From Panacibacter microcysteis (lineage in GTDB: Bacteria > Bacteroidota > Bacteroidia > Chitinophagales > Chitinophagaceae), in the NCBI RefSeq assembly GCF_015831355.1, contig NZ_JADWYR010000002.1, positions 1,612,001 through 1,676,000 of the forward strand: a stretch of 64,000 nt of DNA, given 5' to 3'. A program made the position numbers and the translations under genes. How positions within the stretch are numbered: position 1 is the first letter of the stretch; each line of letters starts with the position of its first letter. This document shows positions 33,483-41,885 of the stretch, piece after piece. The notes under the pieces were generated by a model. The model was not told the origin of the DNA. It made no database searches and saw only the letters and a program-made list of their open reading frames with translations.

Positions 33483-33531
33483 GTACAAGTGAGTGACACA
33501 ACCAAAGCTACATAGTAGCAATGCAGCCTGC
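33483..33531 (+). repeat. Dispersed repeat copy 13b (GTGACAC form)
   Basis: GTACAAGTGAGTGACACAAC, linker CAAAGCTACATAGTAG, end CAATGCAGCCTG. Its partner 13a is of the other core form, so the pair is not a recent inverted duplication. Confidence 0.92.
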
Positions 33532-33533
33532 CA

Positions 33534-33563
33534 CATAAAAAAAACCACGCAATAGATGCGTGG
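33534..33563 (-). terminator. Factor-independent terminator of fabI
   Basis: An 8-bp perfect stem (ACCACGCA at 33543-33550 with TGCGTGGT at 33556-33563), an ATAGA loop and, on the minus strand, a run of T encoded by the A-run at 33534-33542. It lies 26 bases from the fabI stop. Confidence 0.85.
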
Positions 33564-33588
33564 TGTCTTCAAATAATATCTGTACAAT

Positions 33589-34401
33589 TTACTTACCCAT
33601 TTGTTCTATTACCTGCGGTGTTACGCCGGTAAAGCTGAAACCACCATCATGGAAAAGGTTTTGCATGGTTACCATGCGTGTAAGATCGCTGAACAGCGAT
33701 ACGCAATAGTCTGCACATTGGTCGCCGGTTGCATTACCCAGCGGGCTCATTTTATCGGCATAATCTATAAAGCCGTCGAAACCTTTTACACCACTACCTG
33801 CAGTAGTAGCAGTTGGTGATTGTGAAACAGTATTTACACGCACTTTCTTTTTAACAGCGTAGTGATAACCGAAGCTGCGCGTAACACTTTCGAGCAATGC
33901 TTTTGCATCAGCCATTTCGCTGTAATCCGGGAACACTCTTTGTGCAGCAATATAAGTAAGCGCTACCACGCTGCCCCATTCGTTGATGGCATCCATATCC
34001 CATGCAGTGCGTAATACGCGGTGCAGGCTCATGGCAGAAATATCGAGTGTTTTCTGGTTAAAACCATAATCAAGTTCTGTATAAGATTTGCCTTTACGCA
34101 CATTAAGGCTCATACCTATTGAATGCAGCACAAAATCTACACCGCCATTAAAATGTTTTGTTGCAGTTTCGAAGAGTTTTTTAAGATCATCCATACTTGT
34201 GGCATCTGCAGCAACTACCGGTGCATTTACTTTCTCAGCCAGTTTATTTATTTCGCCCATACGCATAGCTACAGGCGCATTACTCAAAACGATTTCTGCG
34301 CCTTCTTCATGACAACGCAGTGCGGTTTTCCAGGCAATTGATCTTTCATCAAGTGCGCCGAATATAATTCCTTTCTTTCCTTTTAGTAAGTTATACGACA
34401 T
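33589..34401 (-). CDS. fabI: Enoyl-[acyl-carrier-protein] reductase (NADH), FabI type
   Basis: FabI reduces trans-2-enoyl-ACP in the last step of fatty acid elongation. The 270-residue protein begins with the nucleotide-binding block GKKGIIFGALDERSIAWKTA, in which SIAW is a FabI hallmark, and has the catalytic arrangement Y150, Y160 and K167 (the FabI Y-x6-K spacing, four residues offset from the E. coli numbering) and the block HSIGMS at 93-98. An atypical divergent class (FabK, FabL, FabV) is excluded by these spacings. It ends in a strong terminator; the gene appears monocistronic. Confidence 0.95.
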   Translation of the reverse strand: MSYNLLKGKKGIIFGALDERSIAWKTALRCHEEGAEIVLSNAPVAMRMGEINKLAEKVNAPVVAADATSMDDLKKLFETATKHFNGGVDFVLHSIGMSLNVRKGKSYTELDYGFNQKTLDISAMSLHRVLRTAWDMDAINEWGSVVALTYIAAQRVFPDYSEMADAKALLESVTRSFGYHYAVKKKVRVNTVSQSPTATTAGSGVKGFDGFIDYADKMSPLGNATGDQCADYCVSLFSDLTRMVTMQNLFHDGGFSFTGVTPQVIEQMGK

Positions 34402-34441
34402 ACCTTGTTGGGTTTACTTTTATAATGCGGTAAAAATAATA

Positions 34442-34648
34442 CTATGATTGAAGCGAAAAAAATTTAAAAAACGTAAGCATACAAATGAAATACCATGCAA
34501 AAGAGATGGCCACCACAGCAAGCAGCCACAAGATAAAGGCCGTAAATCCCTTGCGGGGCTTCATTTTGCGCTCAAGGTATTTTGAAACAGCATACACAGG
34601 TAACCCCAATATAACAACAGGTGCAAGTACGATAACGATGGGGTTCAT
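34442..34648 (-). CDS. Small two-helix membrane protein, hypothetical
   Basis: A 68-residue protein with two hydrophobic segments (IVIVLAPVVILGLPVYAVS at 3-21 and FTAFILWLLAVVAISFAWYFICMLTF at 35-60) joined by a basic loop KYLERKMKPRKG, giving an inside-positive loop. It starts 16 bases after the recN stop on the same strand and may be co-transcribed with recN. No family is recognised. Confidence 0.7.
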   Translation of the reverse strand: MNPIVIVLAPVVILGLPVYAVSKYLERKMKPRKGFTAFILWLLAVVAISFAWYFICMLTFFKFFSLQS

Positions 34649-34664
34649 GTGTTTTTGTGAAGGT

Positions 34665-36320
34665 TTAATTCATGATCATTTCTCTTGCGTTTTCCAATGC
34701 CGCAGCGGTAGGTTTTTCGCCGCTCAGCATTTGCGCAATGGCAGTAATGCGTTCGTCCTGGTTCAATAACCGTATGTTCGTTTTTATTGCATCGCCTTTG
34801 ATCTCCTTATAAACGAAAAAGTGCGCGTCTGCTTTTCCTGCTATTTGCGGCTGGTGTGTTATGGCTATTACCTGCCGCTTACCTGCCAGCTTCTTCATAA
34901 TAATGCCAACCTGTTTGGCGGCTTCGCCGGAAATGCCGGTATCTATTTCATCAAAGATCATAGTAGGCAGATCGATCGATTCTGCTACCAGCGATTTTAT
35001 ACAAAGCATCAGCCTGCTTAGCTCACCGCCGCTCGCCACTTTTCTCAAAGGTTCGAAGCGGTTGCTTTTATTGGCATCGAAAAGAAATTCGATGCTGTTT
35101 TTTCCAAACTCGTTCAGTGCCGCATCTGCCACATCTATTTTTAGCCTGGCATTAGGCATACCAACCTGTGTGAGCAGCGCATTCACTTTTTTACACAGCG
35201 GCTCTGTCTCTGCTTTTCTTGCGGCCGAAATGTTTGTTGCAACCGCTTCTGCATCTTTCAGTAACCTGGCCGTGTTTTTTTCTTTATTGATGATCTCCTG
35301 GTCAATATTTAAAACAGTCTGTAATCGTTCTTCCAGTGACTGCTGTACCTGTAATAATTCATCGGTTGTTTTTACGTTGTGTTTTTTCAGCATTTTATAA
35401 CCTGCGGCAATTCTTTCATTCACTTTATCAATGCGCTGTTCATCATACACGATCTTGCTATCTGTATGTTCGGCCTCAGAAGCTATATCAGCCAATTCAA
35501 TCTGTGTGCTGCGTAATCGCTCTATCAGCGTTGCTATGGCGCTATCGTATGTCTCATATGATTGCAACTGGTTAACCAGTTGTTTGATAACCTGTAAAAC
35601 AGGCTGTTCCGTTTCTTTTAATTCGAAGTAAACTTTACCCAATGCATTTTTGATGGCCTCTGCGTTGCTCAGTACCTGTAGCTCAGCATCGAGGTCTTCA
35701 AGCTCATTTGGCTTCAGGCCAAGATCATTCAGTTCATCAAACAGGAACTGGAAATAATCTAGTTCTTTATTAAAATTGCTTTTTTGCAACTGCAGTTGTT
35801 CCAGTTCTTTTTTTGCGCTCTGCCACTGGTAATACAACAACCGGTATTCAGCAAGCATGGCGTTATTACCGGCAAGCGCATCGAGCACCTCGCGCTGAAA
35901 ATCTGCGTCGCCTAGTTCCAGTGTATCGAATTGCTGGTGCAGGTCTACCAGCAAAGAAGCCAGTTGTTTCAACTGTTGCAGTGTGGCGGGTGAGTCATTG
36001 ATGAAAGCTCTTGACTTACCGTTGGCTGCGATTTCTCTTCTCAAAACCAGTTCATCATCCACATCAAACTCCTGCGATGCGAGAAATGCTTTTACGGGTT
36101 TCTTTTTTTCTACCACGAAAAACCCTTCAATAAAGCATTTCTTATCGGTTTTCATCAGCATAGATGTATCTGCACGTTCGCCCAGTATCAGGTTCAATGC
36201 ACCCATCAGTATACTTTTACCGGCACCCGTCTCACCGGTAATAATATTGAGCTGTTTTGAAAAATCTATTTCGATCTCGTCTATTATAGCGTAGTTCTGT
36301 ATGTGCAGTTTCTGAAGCAT
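34665..36320 (-). CDS. recN: DNA repair protein RecN
   Basis: RecN is an SMC-like ATPase acting in double-strand break repair. The 551-residue product has the Walker A site GETGAGKS at 29-36, the Q-loop region, a long coiled-coil middle (about 150-350), and the C-terminal ABC signature LSRLMLCIKSL with the Walker B segment LPTMIFDEIDTGISGEAA and QVIAITHQPQIA. Length fits the family. It is followed by the small membrane protein gene after 16 bases. Confidence 0.95.
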   Translation of the reverse strand: MLQKLHIQNYAIIDEIEIDFSKQLNIITGETGAGKSILMGALNLILGERADTSMLMKTDKKCFIEGFFVVEKKKPVKAFLASQEFDVDDELVLRREIAANGKSRAFINDSPATLQQLKQLASLLVDLHQQFDTLELGDADFQREVLDALAGNNAMLAEYRLLYYQWQSAKKELEQLQLQKSNFNKELDYFQFLFDELNDLGLKPNELEDLDAELQVLSNAEAIKNALGKVYFELKETEQPVLQVIKQLVNQLQSYETYDSAIATLIERLRSTQIELADIASEAEHTDSKIVYDEQRIDKVNERIAAGYKMLKKHNVKTTDELLQVQQSLEERLQTVLNIDQEIINKEKNTARLLKDAEAVATNISAARKAETEPLCKKVNALLTQVGMPNARLKIDVADAALNEFGKNSIEFLFDANKSNRFEPLRKVASGGELSRLMLCIKSLVAESIDLPTMIFDEIDTGISGEAAKQVGIIMKKLAGKRQVIAITHQPQIAGKADAHFFVYKEIKGDAIKTNIRLLNQDERITAIAQMLSGEKPTAAALENAREMIMN

Positions 36321-36437
36321 AGATTAAGTTGAAAATTAGTCAATTTGAAGATTGAAAAATATTCATTACGCAAATGTGCGTATTATTTAAAAATGATGCC
36401 GCTGAACATTTGCACATCCCCGGATTTGCGGAAATGA

Positions 36438-37928
36438 TCAGGTGCCTTCGCAGCGGGCTATGCCTGCTTTTGCTTTTTGATCGAGCGAGTCTTTATAATC
36501 GTGGTCTTCCATGTCCATACACTGCGTGTAGTATTGTTTGGCCAGTTCTTTTTTACCCTGTCGTTCATATATCCAGCCAATTTGCAGCGCAGCCCTGGCG
36601 GCATAATATTCAGTTCTGTCTTTGCCAAGCTGTATTGCCAGCGCATACATTTTTATAGCGTCTGTATCGCGGCCAATATCATCATAGATTCTGCCTACAC
36701 GGTAAGCAAATTCCAGTTTCTCTTCCGCTTTTGCAAAGTCAGCAGCACTTTTACCGTGCAGTAGTGCAAGCGCTTCATTGTTATAGCCACCATCGTTGAG
36801 CAATCGTACTTTCAGCAAAAGGTTATTGGGCCATACACCACTCTTAGCGTCTTTTTGAGCCTGTTTATCGGCATCAGTAATAAGGCTGCCTTTTTGTAAC
36901 ACCTGCTTTCTTGCCTGCTCTGCAGCCTGTGCATTGCCCTGCAGGTAATAGCACCAGCTCATTTTTTCGTAAGCATCTTTTACATAAAAGTTGCCACGAA
37001 ACTTTGCAAAGAATCTCTGAAAATACTGGATGGCTTCCGCCGTTTCCAAATGGTGCAGTTTAACGTACGCCATCTCAAAATCCCAGATGGCAATGTCGAG
37101 GTATTCAGATGATTTATTCCGGTTAATGATAATATTTTTTGCATACTCGGTTCGCTTGTTATTAATGGCCAGGTTGGCCGCCATGTAGGCAAGCAAATGA
37201 TTGTTTACAAGATCCAGCTTACGTTGCGCTATAAACCTGAACACTTCTTCCTGCTCGTTCTGTACGTAAAACAATACGTAGCAATAGTAGAAACTGGCTT
37301 CATTGAAAAAAAGTTTGGCGAGGGGGTCATTATTGTTTAGAAATTGTTGTATCAACGACATGCCATCTTTGATAGAGCCTTTTATACCAAAAATGCTTGC
37401 CAGCCATTTGTAACCCGGTGGTATGGTGCCGGCCGCTACCTGCATCGGGCCATAGATCATATTATTTAGCTGGAAACCGGGATAATTTTTTTTATTTTCT
37501 TTGATTAAACTAAAGGCTTTCCTGAAACTCCAGCCTGCAGCCCATTGCCGGCCAAATTTTATTTCCACGCAGGCTTTGTGCATATAGATAACCGTTCTCC
37601 AATAATTATAAAACGGTGAGTTGGACGGCCCCTCTTCAATCCTGCCCAGGCGTTCTTCAAAATGGCCGATGCGCTTATCGTATTCGGCTTTATCCTCGTT
37701 TAAAAAAAGTACATAGAAGTCAATATAGCTGTCCAGTATTTCGGGAATAAGATTATCAGGGTTTTCTTTGCGTGCCTGTTGCACCAGAAGCTGACCATTC
37801 GTGATCTTTAAACTGCTGATTTGCTGGTAAGCCTGCTGGCAGGTGGCGGTAAAGTCAAAAACTTTCTCTGCCTTGGCACGTGCAGCAGTAAAAACCGGCA
37901 CCAGTACCAGCAGTGCTTTTATAAACAT
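36438..37928 (-). CDS. Exported tetratricopeptide-repeat protein
   Basis: The product is 496 residues from the ATG at 37928, where it starts with a signal peptide (MFIKALLVLVPVFTAARAKA). The frame is open up to 38036, but the added 36 residues are translated from a dispersed repeat and are rejected. The mature protein is alpha-helical, with TPR-like units towards the C-terminus (AIQYFQRFFAKFRGNFYVKDAYEKMSWCYYLQGN, EKLEFAYRVGRIYDDIGRDTDAIKMYALAIQLG, YYAARAALQIGWIYERQGKKELAKQYYTQCM). It is presumably periplasmic and mediates protein interactions; function is unknown. Gene context gives no further clue. Confidence 0.85.
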   Translation of the reverse strand: MFIKALLVLVPVFTAARAKAEKVFDFTATCQQAYQQISSLKITNGQLLVQQARKENPDNLIPEILDSYIDFYVLFLNEDKAEYDKRIGHFEERLGRIEEGPSNSPFYNYWRTVIYMHKACVEIKFGRQWAAGWSFRKAFSLIKENKKNYPGFQLNNMIYGPMQVAAGTIPPGYKWLASIFGIKGSIKDGMSLIQQFLNNNDPLAKLFFNEASFYYCYVLFYVQNEQEEVFRFIAQRKLDLVNNHLLAYMAANLAINNKRTEYAKNIIINRNKSSEYLDIAIWDFEMAYVKLHHLETAEAIQYFQRFFAKFRGNFYVKDAYEKMSWCYYLQGNAQAAEQARKQVLQKGSLITDADKQAQKDAKSGVWPNNLLLKVRLLNDGGYNNEALALLHGKSAADFAKAEEKLEFAYRVGRIYDDIGRDTDAIKMYALAIQLGKDRTEYYAARAALQIGWIYERQGKKELAKQYYTQCMDMEDHDYKDSLDQKAKAGIARCEGT

Positions 37929-37958
37929 GGCTGCACTGTGCCGAACAATGTTCCTGCC

Positions 37959-38011
37959 GTTGCAGTGTGCGACGCAAGCAAAGCTCAATAGTAGTAATGC
38001 AGTCCGGCTCA
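37959..38011 (+). repeat. Dispersed repeat copy 14 (GCGACGC form)
   Basis: GTTGCAGTGTGCGACGCAAG, linker CAAAGCTCAATAGTAG, end TAATGCAGTCCGGC. The flank GGCTGCACTGTGCCGAA before the core is shared with copy 7. Read in the minus frame it creates a false N-terminus on the TPR protein gene. Confidence 0.88.
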
Positions 38012-38052
38012 TAGTAATAGTCAATGGCATTTTCACAGATGGCCCGAAAATA

Positions 38053-38081
38053 AAAAAGGATGCTGAAACAGCACCCTTTTT
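38053..38081 (-). terminator. Factor-independent terminator of the zinc-ribbon gene (nearly symmetric)
   Basis: A stem formed by AAAAAGG-TGCTG and CAGCA-CCTTTTT with one mismatch and an AAA loop. On the minus strand it ends in CCTTTTTTATTTT. It lies 26 bases from the stop of the 38107-38862 gene; because it is nearly symmetric it could work in both directions, but no plus-strand gene ends here. Confidence 0.8.
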
Positions 38082-38106
38082 ACGATGTTTAATATGCTCT
38101 TTAACG

Positions 38107-38862
38107 TTAATTTACTTCTGTGGCATTGTTCAGATCATCATCCACCAAAATACGACCGCAGTTTTCGCAGATCATTACTTTTTTGCGCTGGCGTATTTCG
38201 CTCTGCTTTTGTGGCGGTATAGCGTTGAAGCAACCACCGCAGGCATCTCTTATTACCGGCACAACAGCCAGGCCATTGCGGTAGCTTTTGCGGATCCTGT
38301 CGTAGGAATGTAACAGGCGCTCATCGGTACCTTTGCGTGCGGCATCTGCTATATCAAGAAAATGCTGTTCTTCTTTTTCCGTTTCTGCAATGATCTTATC
38401 CAGCTCGCCTTTCTTATGGCCAAGTGTTCCTTCTCTTGTACCAATTTGTTTTTTCACACTGTCCAGCGCCCTTACTTTATCAGCAAGTTCTTCGTTGGCA
38501 TCGCGAATGTGTTTTTCTGCAAGTTTACCTTCGAGTGTCTGCATTTCAATTTCTTTATTGATTGCTTCAAACTCGCGGCTGTTTTTTACAGATTCGCTTT
38601 GTTTTTCATATTTCTTTACCAGTGCCTCAGAATCTTTGATCGATTGTTTCTTTTGCTCAATGAATTCTGAAATACCGTTAATTTCTTCTTCAATACGTGT
38701 TCTACGCGCATTTAAACCCTGTAATTCATCTTCAAGGTCGCTAACCTCCATCGGAAGTTCGCCTTTTAAAACTTTGATCTCATCTAATTTTGAATCGATC
38801 TTTTGCAGCCTTACGAGAGCTGACAATTTTTCTTCAACAGAGAAATCTTTAACTGGCGCCAT
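38107..38862 (-). CDS. Coiled-coil protein with C4 zinc ribbon (DUF164 type)
   Basis: A 251-residue protein started at ATG 38862 (MAPVKDFSVEEKLSALVRLQ); an upstream start at 38913 reads into a dispersed repeat region and is rejected. Residues 15-185 are a continuous coiled coil rich in K and E; the C-terminal C4 zinc ribbon has pairs CGGCFNAIPP and CENCGRILV. Proteins of this kind (CT398-type) are frequently encoded beside Nif3-like genes, as here. They have been linked to secretion or nucleic-acid functions in other bacteria, but no general role is established. Upstream is the nif3-like gene with 119 bases between, containing a dispersed repeat. Confidence 0.88.
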   Translation of the reverse strand: MAPVKDFSVEEKLSALVRLQKIDSKLDEIKVLKGELPMEVSDLEDELQGLNARRTRIEEEINGISEFIEQKKQSIKDSEALVKKYEKQSESVKNSREFEAINKEIEMQTLEGKLAEKHIRDANEELADKVRALDSVKKQIGTREGTLGHKKGELDKIIAETEKEEQHFLDIADAARKGTDERLLHSYDRIRKSYRNGLAVVPVIRDACGGCFNAIPPQKQSEIRQRKKVMICENCGRILVDDDLNNATEVN

Positions 38863-38901
38863 ATTATGATGTACGATTTTGTATTTGGGATGTTTGAATG
38901 A

Positions 38902-38953
38902 TGAGCCCGGCATTTAATCTTTCTTCAGCTTCCGTTGCGTCGCACTCTTGTAC
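38902..38953 (-). repeat. Dispersed repeat copy 15 (GCGACGC form)
   Basis: TGAGCCCGGCATTTAATC outer end and core CGTTGCGTCGCACTCTTGTAC; between the Nif3-like and zinc-ribbon genes, and the cause of a false 17-residue extension of the latter. Confidence 0.9.
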
Positions 38954-38981
38954 TTTTTGTTCTCTGCTGTACAAAGGCGAC

Positions 38982-40079
38982 CTACGTATAGTAAAAAACC
39001 GGGTTCGTTCTCACTTCCGTTTTAAGGACGGCAAAGGTAGGGAATTTAGCTGTTAAAATATCAAACAGCAAATCAATGGTAAATTGCTCGCTTTCCCAGT
39101 GGCCGATGTCGGCAATTACCAGCCGGTCATTTGCATCAAAGAACTCATGGTACTTCACATCGCCGGTTATGTAAAAATCAGCGCCTGCGGCTATTGCCTG
39201 GCCCGTTAAAAAACTGCCCGCCCCACCGCAAAGTGCCACTTTCTCCACCTTTTTACCGCGCAACGGTGTGTGCCTGATTACTGAAAGACCAAATGCATCC
39301 TTTATTGCTGCCAGGAATAGCGGTTCGTCTATTGGTTGCGGCAACACACCAATTATACCGCTGCCTGCCTGCAGGAATTCGTTAGCAAGCGTAATAACGT
39401 CGTACGCAACCTCTTCGTACGGGTGCGCTTTGATAAGCGCAGCTACAATGCTCTGTTGCAGGTACGCCGGGAAGACAATCTCTGTTTTAACTTCTTTTTC
39501 ATAATGCAACTCATGTTGTTTACCCACAAAAGGTTCAGTGCCTGTTCCTGCTTTGAATGTTCCGGTACCCTCCGCGTTGAAGCTGCATTCGCTGTAATTG
39601 CCAATATTGCCGCCACCGGCATTAAATATGGCAGCCCTTACCGCGTCTGCATGTGCTACAGGCACAAACGTAAAAAGCTTCTTCAACTGGCCGCTTTTTG
39701 GAGCAAGAATATGACGGTTAAGCAGGCCCAGTTTATCGGCCATTTTGTTGCTTACACCTTTCAGTATGTTATCCAGGTTTGTATGCACAGCGTAAATAGC
39801 AACATCATTTTTTATGGCCGCGATGATTGTTTTCTCAACATAGTTTTTACCCGTAATTTTTTTTAAGCCGCCAAAGATGATGGGATGATGTGCCACTATG
39901 AGATTACAACCTTCTTGCAATGCTTCCTGCACTACCGCTTCTGTTGCATCGAGAGCACAAACAATACCTGTACAATCCCAACCCGGGCTGCCGGTAAGCA
40001 GGCCGGCATTGTCGTAAGACTCCTGGTATGATGGCGGTGCAGTTTGTTCGAGTAACTGTATAACATCTGCAATCTTCAT
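38982..40079 (-). CDS. Nif3-like dinuclear metal centre hexameric protein
   Basis: A 365-residue member of the NIF3/YqfO family, which binds two metal ions and forms hexamers with an inserted PII-like domain. Metal ligands are seen in AHHPIIFGG near 63, HTNLD near 98 and GHWESEQF near the C-terminus; the insert of about 110 residues between the two halves is the long YqfO type. GTP cyclohydrolase-related activity has been suggested for the family but the physiological function is unsettled. It is followed by the zinc-ribbon coiled-coil gene, a recurrent pairing. Confidence 0.92.
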   Translation of the reverse strand: MKIADVIQLLEQTAPPSYQESYDNAGLLTGSPGWDCTGIVCALDATEAVVQEALQEGCNLIVAHHPIIFGGLKKITGKNYVEKTIIAAIKNDVAIYAVHTNLDNILKGVSNKMADKLGLLNRHILAPKSGQLKKLFTFVPVAHADAVRAAIFNAGGGNIGNYSECSFNAEGTGTFKAGTGTEPFVGKQHELHYEKEVKTEIVFPAYLQQSIVAALIKAHPYEEVAYDVITLANEFLQAGSGIIGVLPQPIDEPLFLAAIKDAFGLSVIRHTPLRGKKVEKVALCGGAGSFLTGQAIAAGADFYITGDVKYHEFFDANDRLVIADIGHWESEQFTIDLLFDILTAKFPTFAVLKTEVRTNPVFYYT

Positions 40080-40127
40080 ATTTGCAAGTTAAGTAATGTG
40101 GTGGCAAAATTCTGATAACTTGCGGTA

Positions 40128-41420
40128 ATGAAATATGTGGTGCTTATTTGTTGTTTACTTCCGCTACTCCTGCAAGCACAGCAATACAATACCGTAAATG
40201 TGGATTCAGGTTGGGCCGGTAATTCGGTGAACGTCGTGGTGTTCCGAAAAAATTCGCTCGTTACTTTTAAAGACACACAATTTATTGCCTACTACAATGC
40301 GCGGCAACATGTGGTATTGGGAAAGAGAAAAACAGGAGCCGGTCACTGGACCCTGCAGGAAACGCCCTATCGTGGCAATACATGGGATGCGCACAACTCC
40401 ATTAGTATAATGGTTGACGGTGATGGATATCTACATATTGCATGGGACCACCATAACAATACACTGCACTATTGCAAAAGCGTAGCACCCGGCTCACTGG
40501 AACTTACTACGCCGCTGGCAATGACGGGTACGCTGGAGGATCGCGTTACCTACCCCGAATTTTTTAAGCTGCCGGGCGGCGACCTGCTATTCTTTTACCG
40601 TAACGGAGAATCAGGTAAAGGCAACCTGGTTATAAAGAGATATAGTACCGCAACCAAAGCATGGAAACTGGTGCACGACAACGTTGTAGACGGAGAGGGT
40701 GAACGGAACGCGTACTGGCAATCCTGCACAGATGAAAACGGCGCCATTCACCTTTCCTGGGTGTGGCGCGAAAGTGCGGATGTTGCCAGCAACCATGATA
40801 TGTGCTATGCAAAGTCAACAGATGGCGGGATAAAATGGTATTCCTCAACCGGCAAACAATTCAGCTTGCCGATTACAGCTGCTAATGCGGAATATATCAG
40901 CTTTATACCCGAAAAAAGTGAACTGATCAACCAGACGTCCATGTATGCTTTTGATGGTAAAATTTTTATTGCCACATATTACCGTGCGCAGGCGGATAGT
41001 GTGCCCCAATATCATATTATTTATAACACCGGCAGTGTGTGGCAAAGCAATAGTCTTTCATTCAGAAAAACGGCATTTAGCTTAAGCGGCGTGGGAACTA
41101 AAAGAATTCCTGTTTCACGGCCGCAGATAATTGCTGCAAAGCAACAGGATGAAATAATTGCCTGCATCATTTTCAGGGACGAAGAGCGGGGCAGTAAGAT
41201 ATCTGCTGCAACCTGCGATGACCTGCACAGCAATAGATGGCTGGTGCAGGACATTACAGCATATCCGGTTGGTTACTGGGAGCCAACGTACGACACAGAG
41301 TTATGGAAACAGCAACACCTGCTTCATTTGTTTGTGCAATATGCAGAACAGGCAGATGAAGAGGGAAAGACTACCACAAGGCCGAAAATGGTTGAGGTAT
41401 TGGAATACGCTCCCTGGTAA
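40128..41420 (+). CDS. Exported BNR-repeat beta-propeller protein (BNR_4 type)
   Basis: A 430-residue protein with a signal peptide (MKYVVLICCLLPLLLQAQ) and a predicted seven-bladed propeller. The block WDAHNSISIMVDGDGYLHIAWDHHNNTLHYCKS is characteristic of the BNR_4 family (PF15892), in which some members are polysaccharide lyases acting on ulvan-type uronic-acid glycans. Histidines in IAWDHHNN and an arginine/tyrosine rich face later in the sequence could be catalytic, but I cannot confirm. It is divergent from the Nif3-like gene with a 48-base gap. An acidic-glycan substrate would fit the sulfatases and the GH67 alpha-glucuronidase in the window. Confidence 0.8.
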   Translation: MKYVVLICCLLPLLLQAQQYNTVNVDSGWAGNSVNVVVFRKNSLVTFKDTQFIAYYNARQHVVLGKRKTGAGHWTLQETPYRGNTWDAHNSISIMVDGDGYLHIAWDHHNNTLHYCKSVAPGSLELTTPLAMTGTLEDRVTYPEFFKLPGGDLLFFYRNGESGKGNLVIKRYSTATKAWKLVHDNVVDGEGERNAYWQSCTDENGAIHLSWVWRESADVASNHDMCYAKSTDGGIKWYSSTGKQFSLPITAANAEYISFIPEKSELINQTSMYAFDGKIFIATYYRAQADSVPQYHIIYNTGSVWQSNSLSFRKTAFSLSGVGTKRIPVSRPQIIAAKQQDEIIACIIFRDEERGSKISAATCDDLHSNRWLVQDITAYPVGYWEPTYDTELWKQQHLLHLFVQYAEQADEEGKTTTRPKMVEVLEYAPW

Positions 41421-41429
41421 TATTTTCAA

Positions 41430-41876
41430 TTATTTATTCAATAATCTTCTGTGATAGTTGACCTGGCCAAGGTGATAGCTAAGGTGACCATATAAGTGAA
41501 TAAGAAAAAACTCTGCAGACATTGCATACCCGAATACTTCTGTAGGGTACAAAGCACTGAGCATTGCATCGTCAAGTTTTTCAATAGTAGATAAAACCGC
41601 TGCTTTGGTTTCATTTATATACTGAAGCAATTGTTGCTGCGGCACGTTCTTATCAGAAAACTCTTTGTCACGCTGTCTTTCATAAGGAATATTTCCTAAA
41701 GTCATTCCCACAAAGTGTTTAAGGTTGCCGACAAGGTGCAGGCAAAGATTACCGGCACTGTTGGCAATGTTATCCTCTACTTTCCACAGATCGGGTTCGT
41801 TGGTATACGACGCTATTTCCTGCGAAAGTTTGCTGAGATCTCTTTCAAAAAGTTTGATGAGTGCTTCTTTTGTCAT
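41430..41876 (-). CDS. DinB/DUF1572-like four-helix-bundle protein
   Basis: A 148-residue protein with helical composition and the histidine pattern of DinB-like enzymes, H47/H53 in LHLVGNLKHFVG and H in HLYGHLSYHLGQVNYHR near the C-terminus, which can hold a metal ion. Members include thiol transferases using bacillithiol or mycothiol, but most are uncharacterised. The gene is nine bases downstream of the SDR gene and probably in an operon with it and the Crp/Fnr regulator. The stop is 9 bases from that of the convergent BNR protein gene. Confidence 0.85.
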   Translation of the reverse strand: MTKEALIKLFERDLSKLSQEIASYTNEPDLWKVEDNIANSAGNLCLHLVGNLKHFVGMTLGNIPYERQRDKEFSDKNVPQQQLLQYINETKAAVLSTIEKLDDAMLSALYPTEVFGYAMSAEFFLIHLYGHLSYHLGQVNYHRRLLNK

Positions 41877-41885
41877 GATGCGTTT

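Larger units (their letters stand above)
33279..33588. other. 310-bp gap with paired inverted repeats and a terminator
   Basis: Between the starts and ends of truB and fabI lie two copies of the dispersed repeat in opposite orientation (33331-33383 and 33483-33531), about 100 bases apart, and the fabI terminator (33534-33563). No coding sequence is supported. The spurious upstream extension of truB is caused by this region. Confidence 0.7.

Noticed and set aside
34861-35400. 179-codon frame opposite recN
   Set aside because: Antisense shadow of a well-supported gene; serine-rich composition results from the complementary codons.
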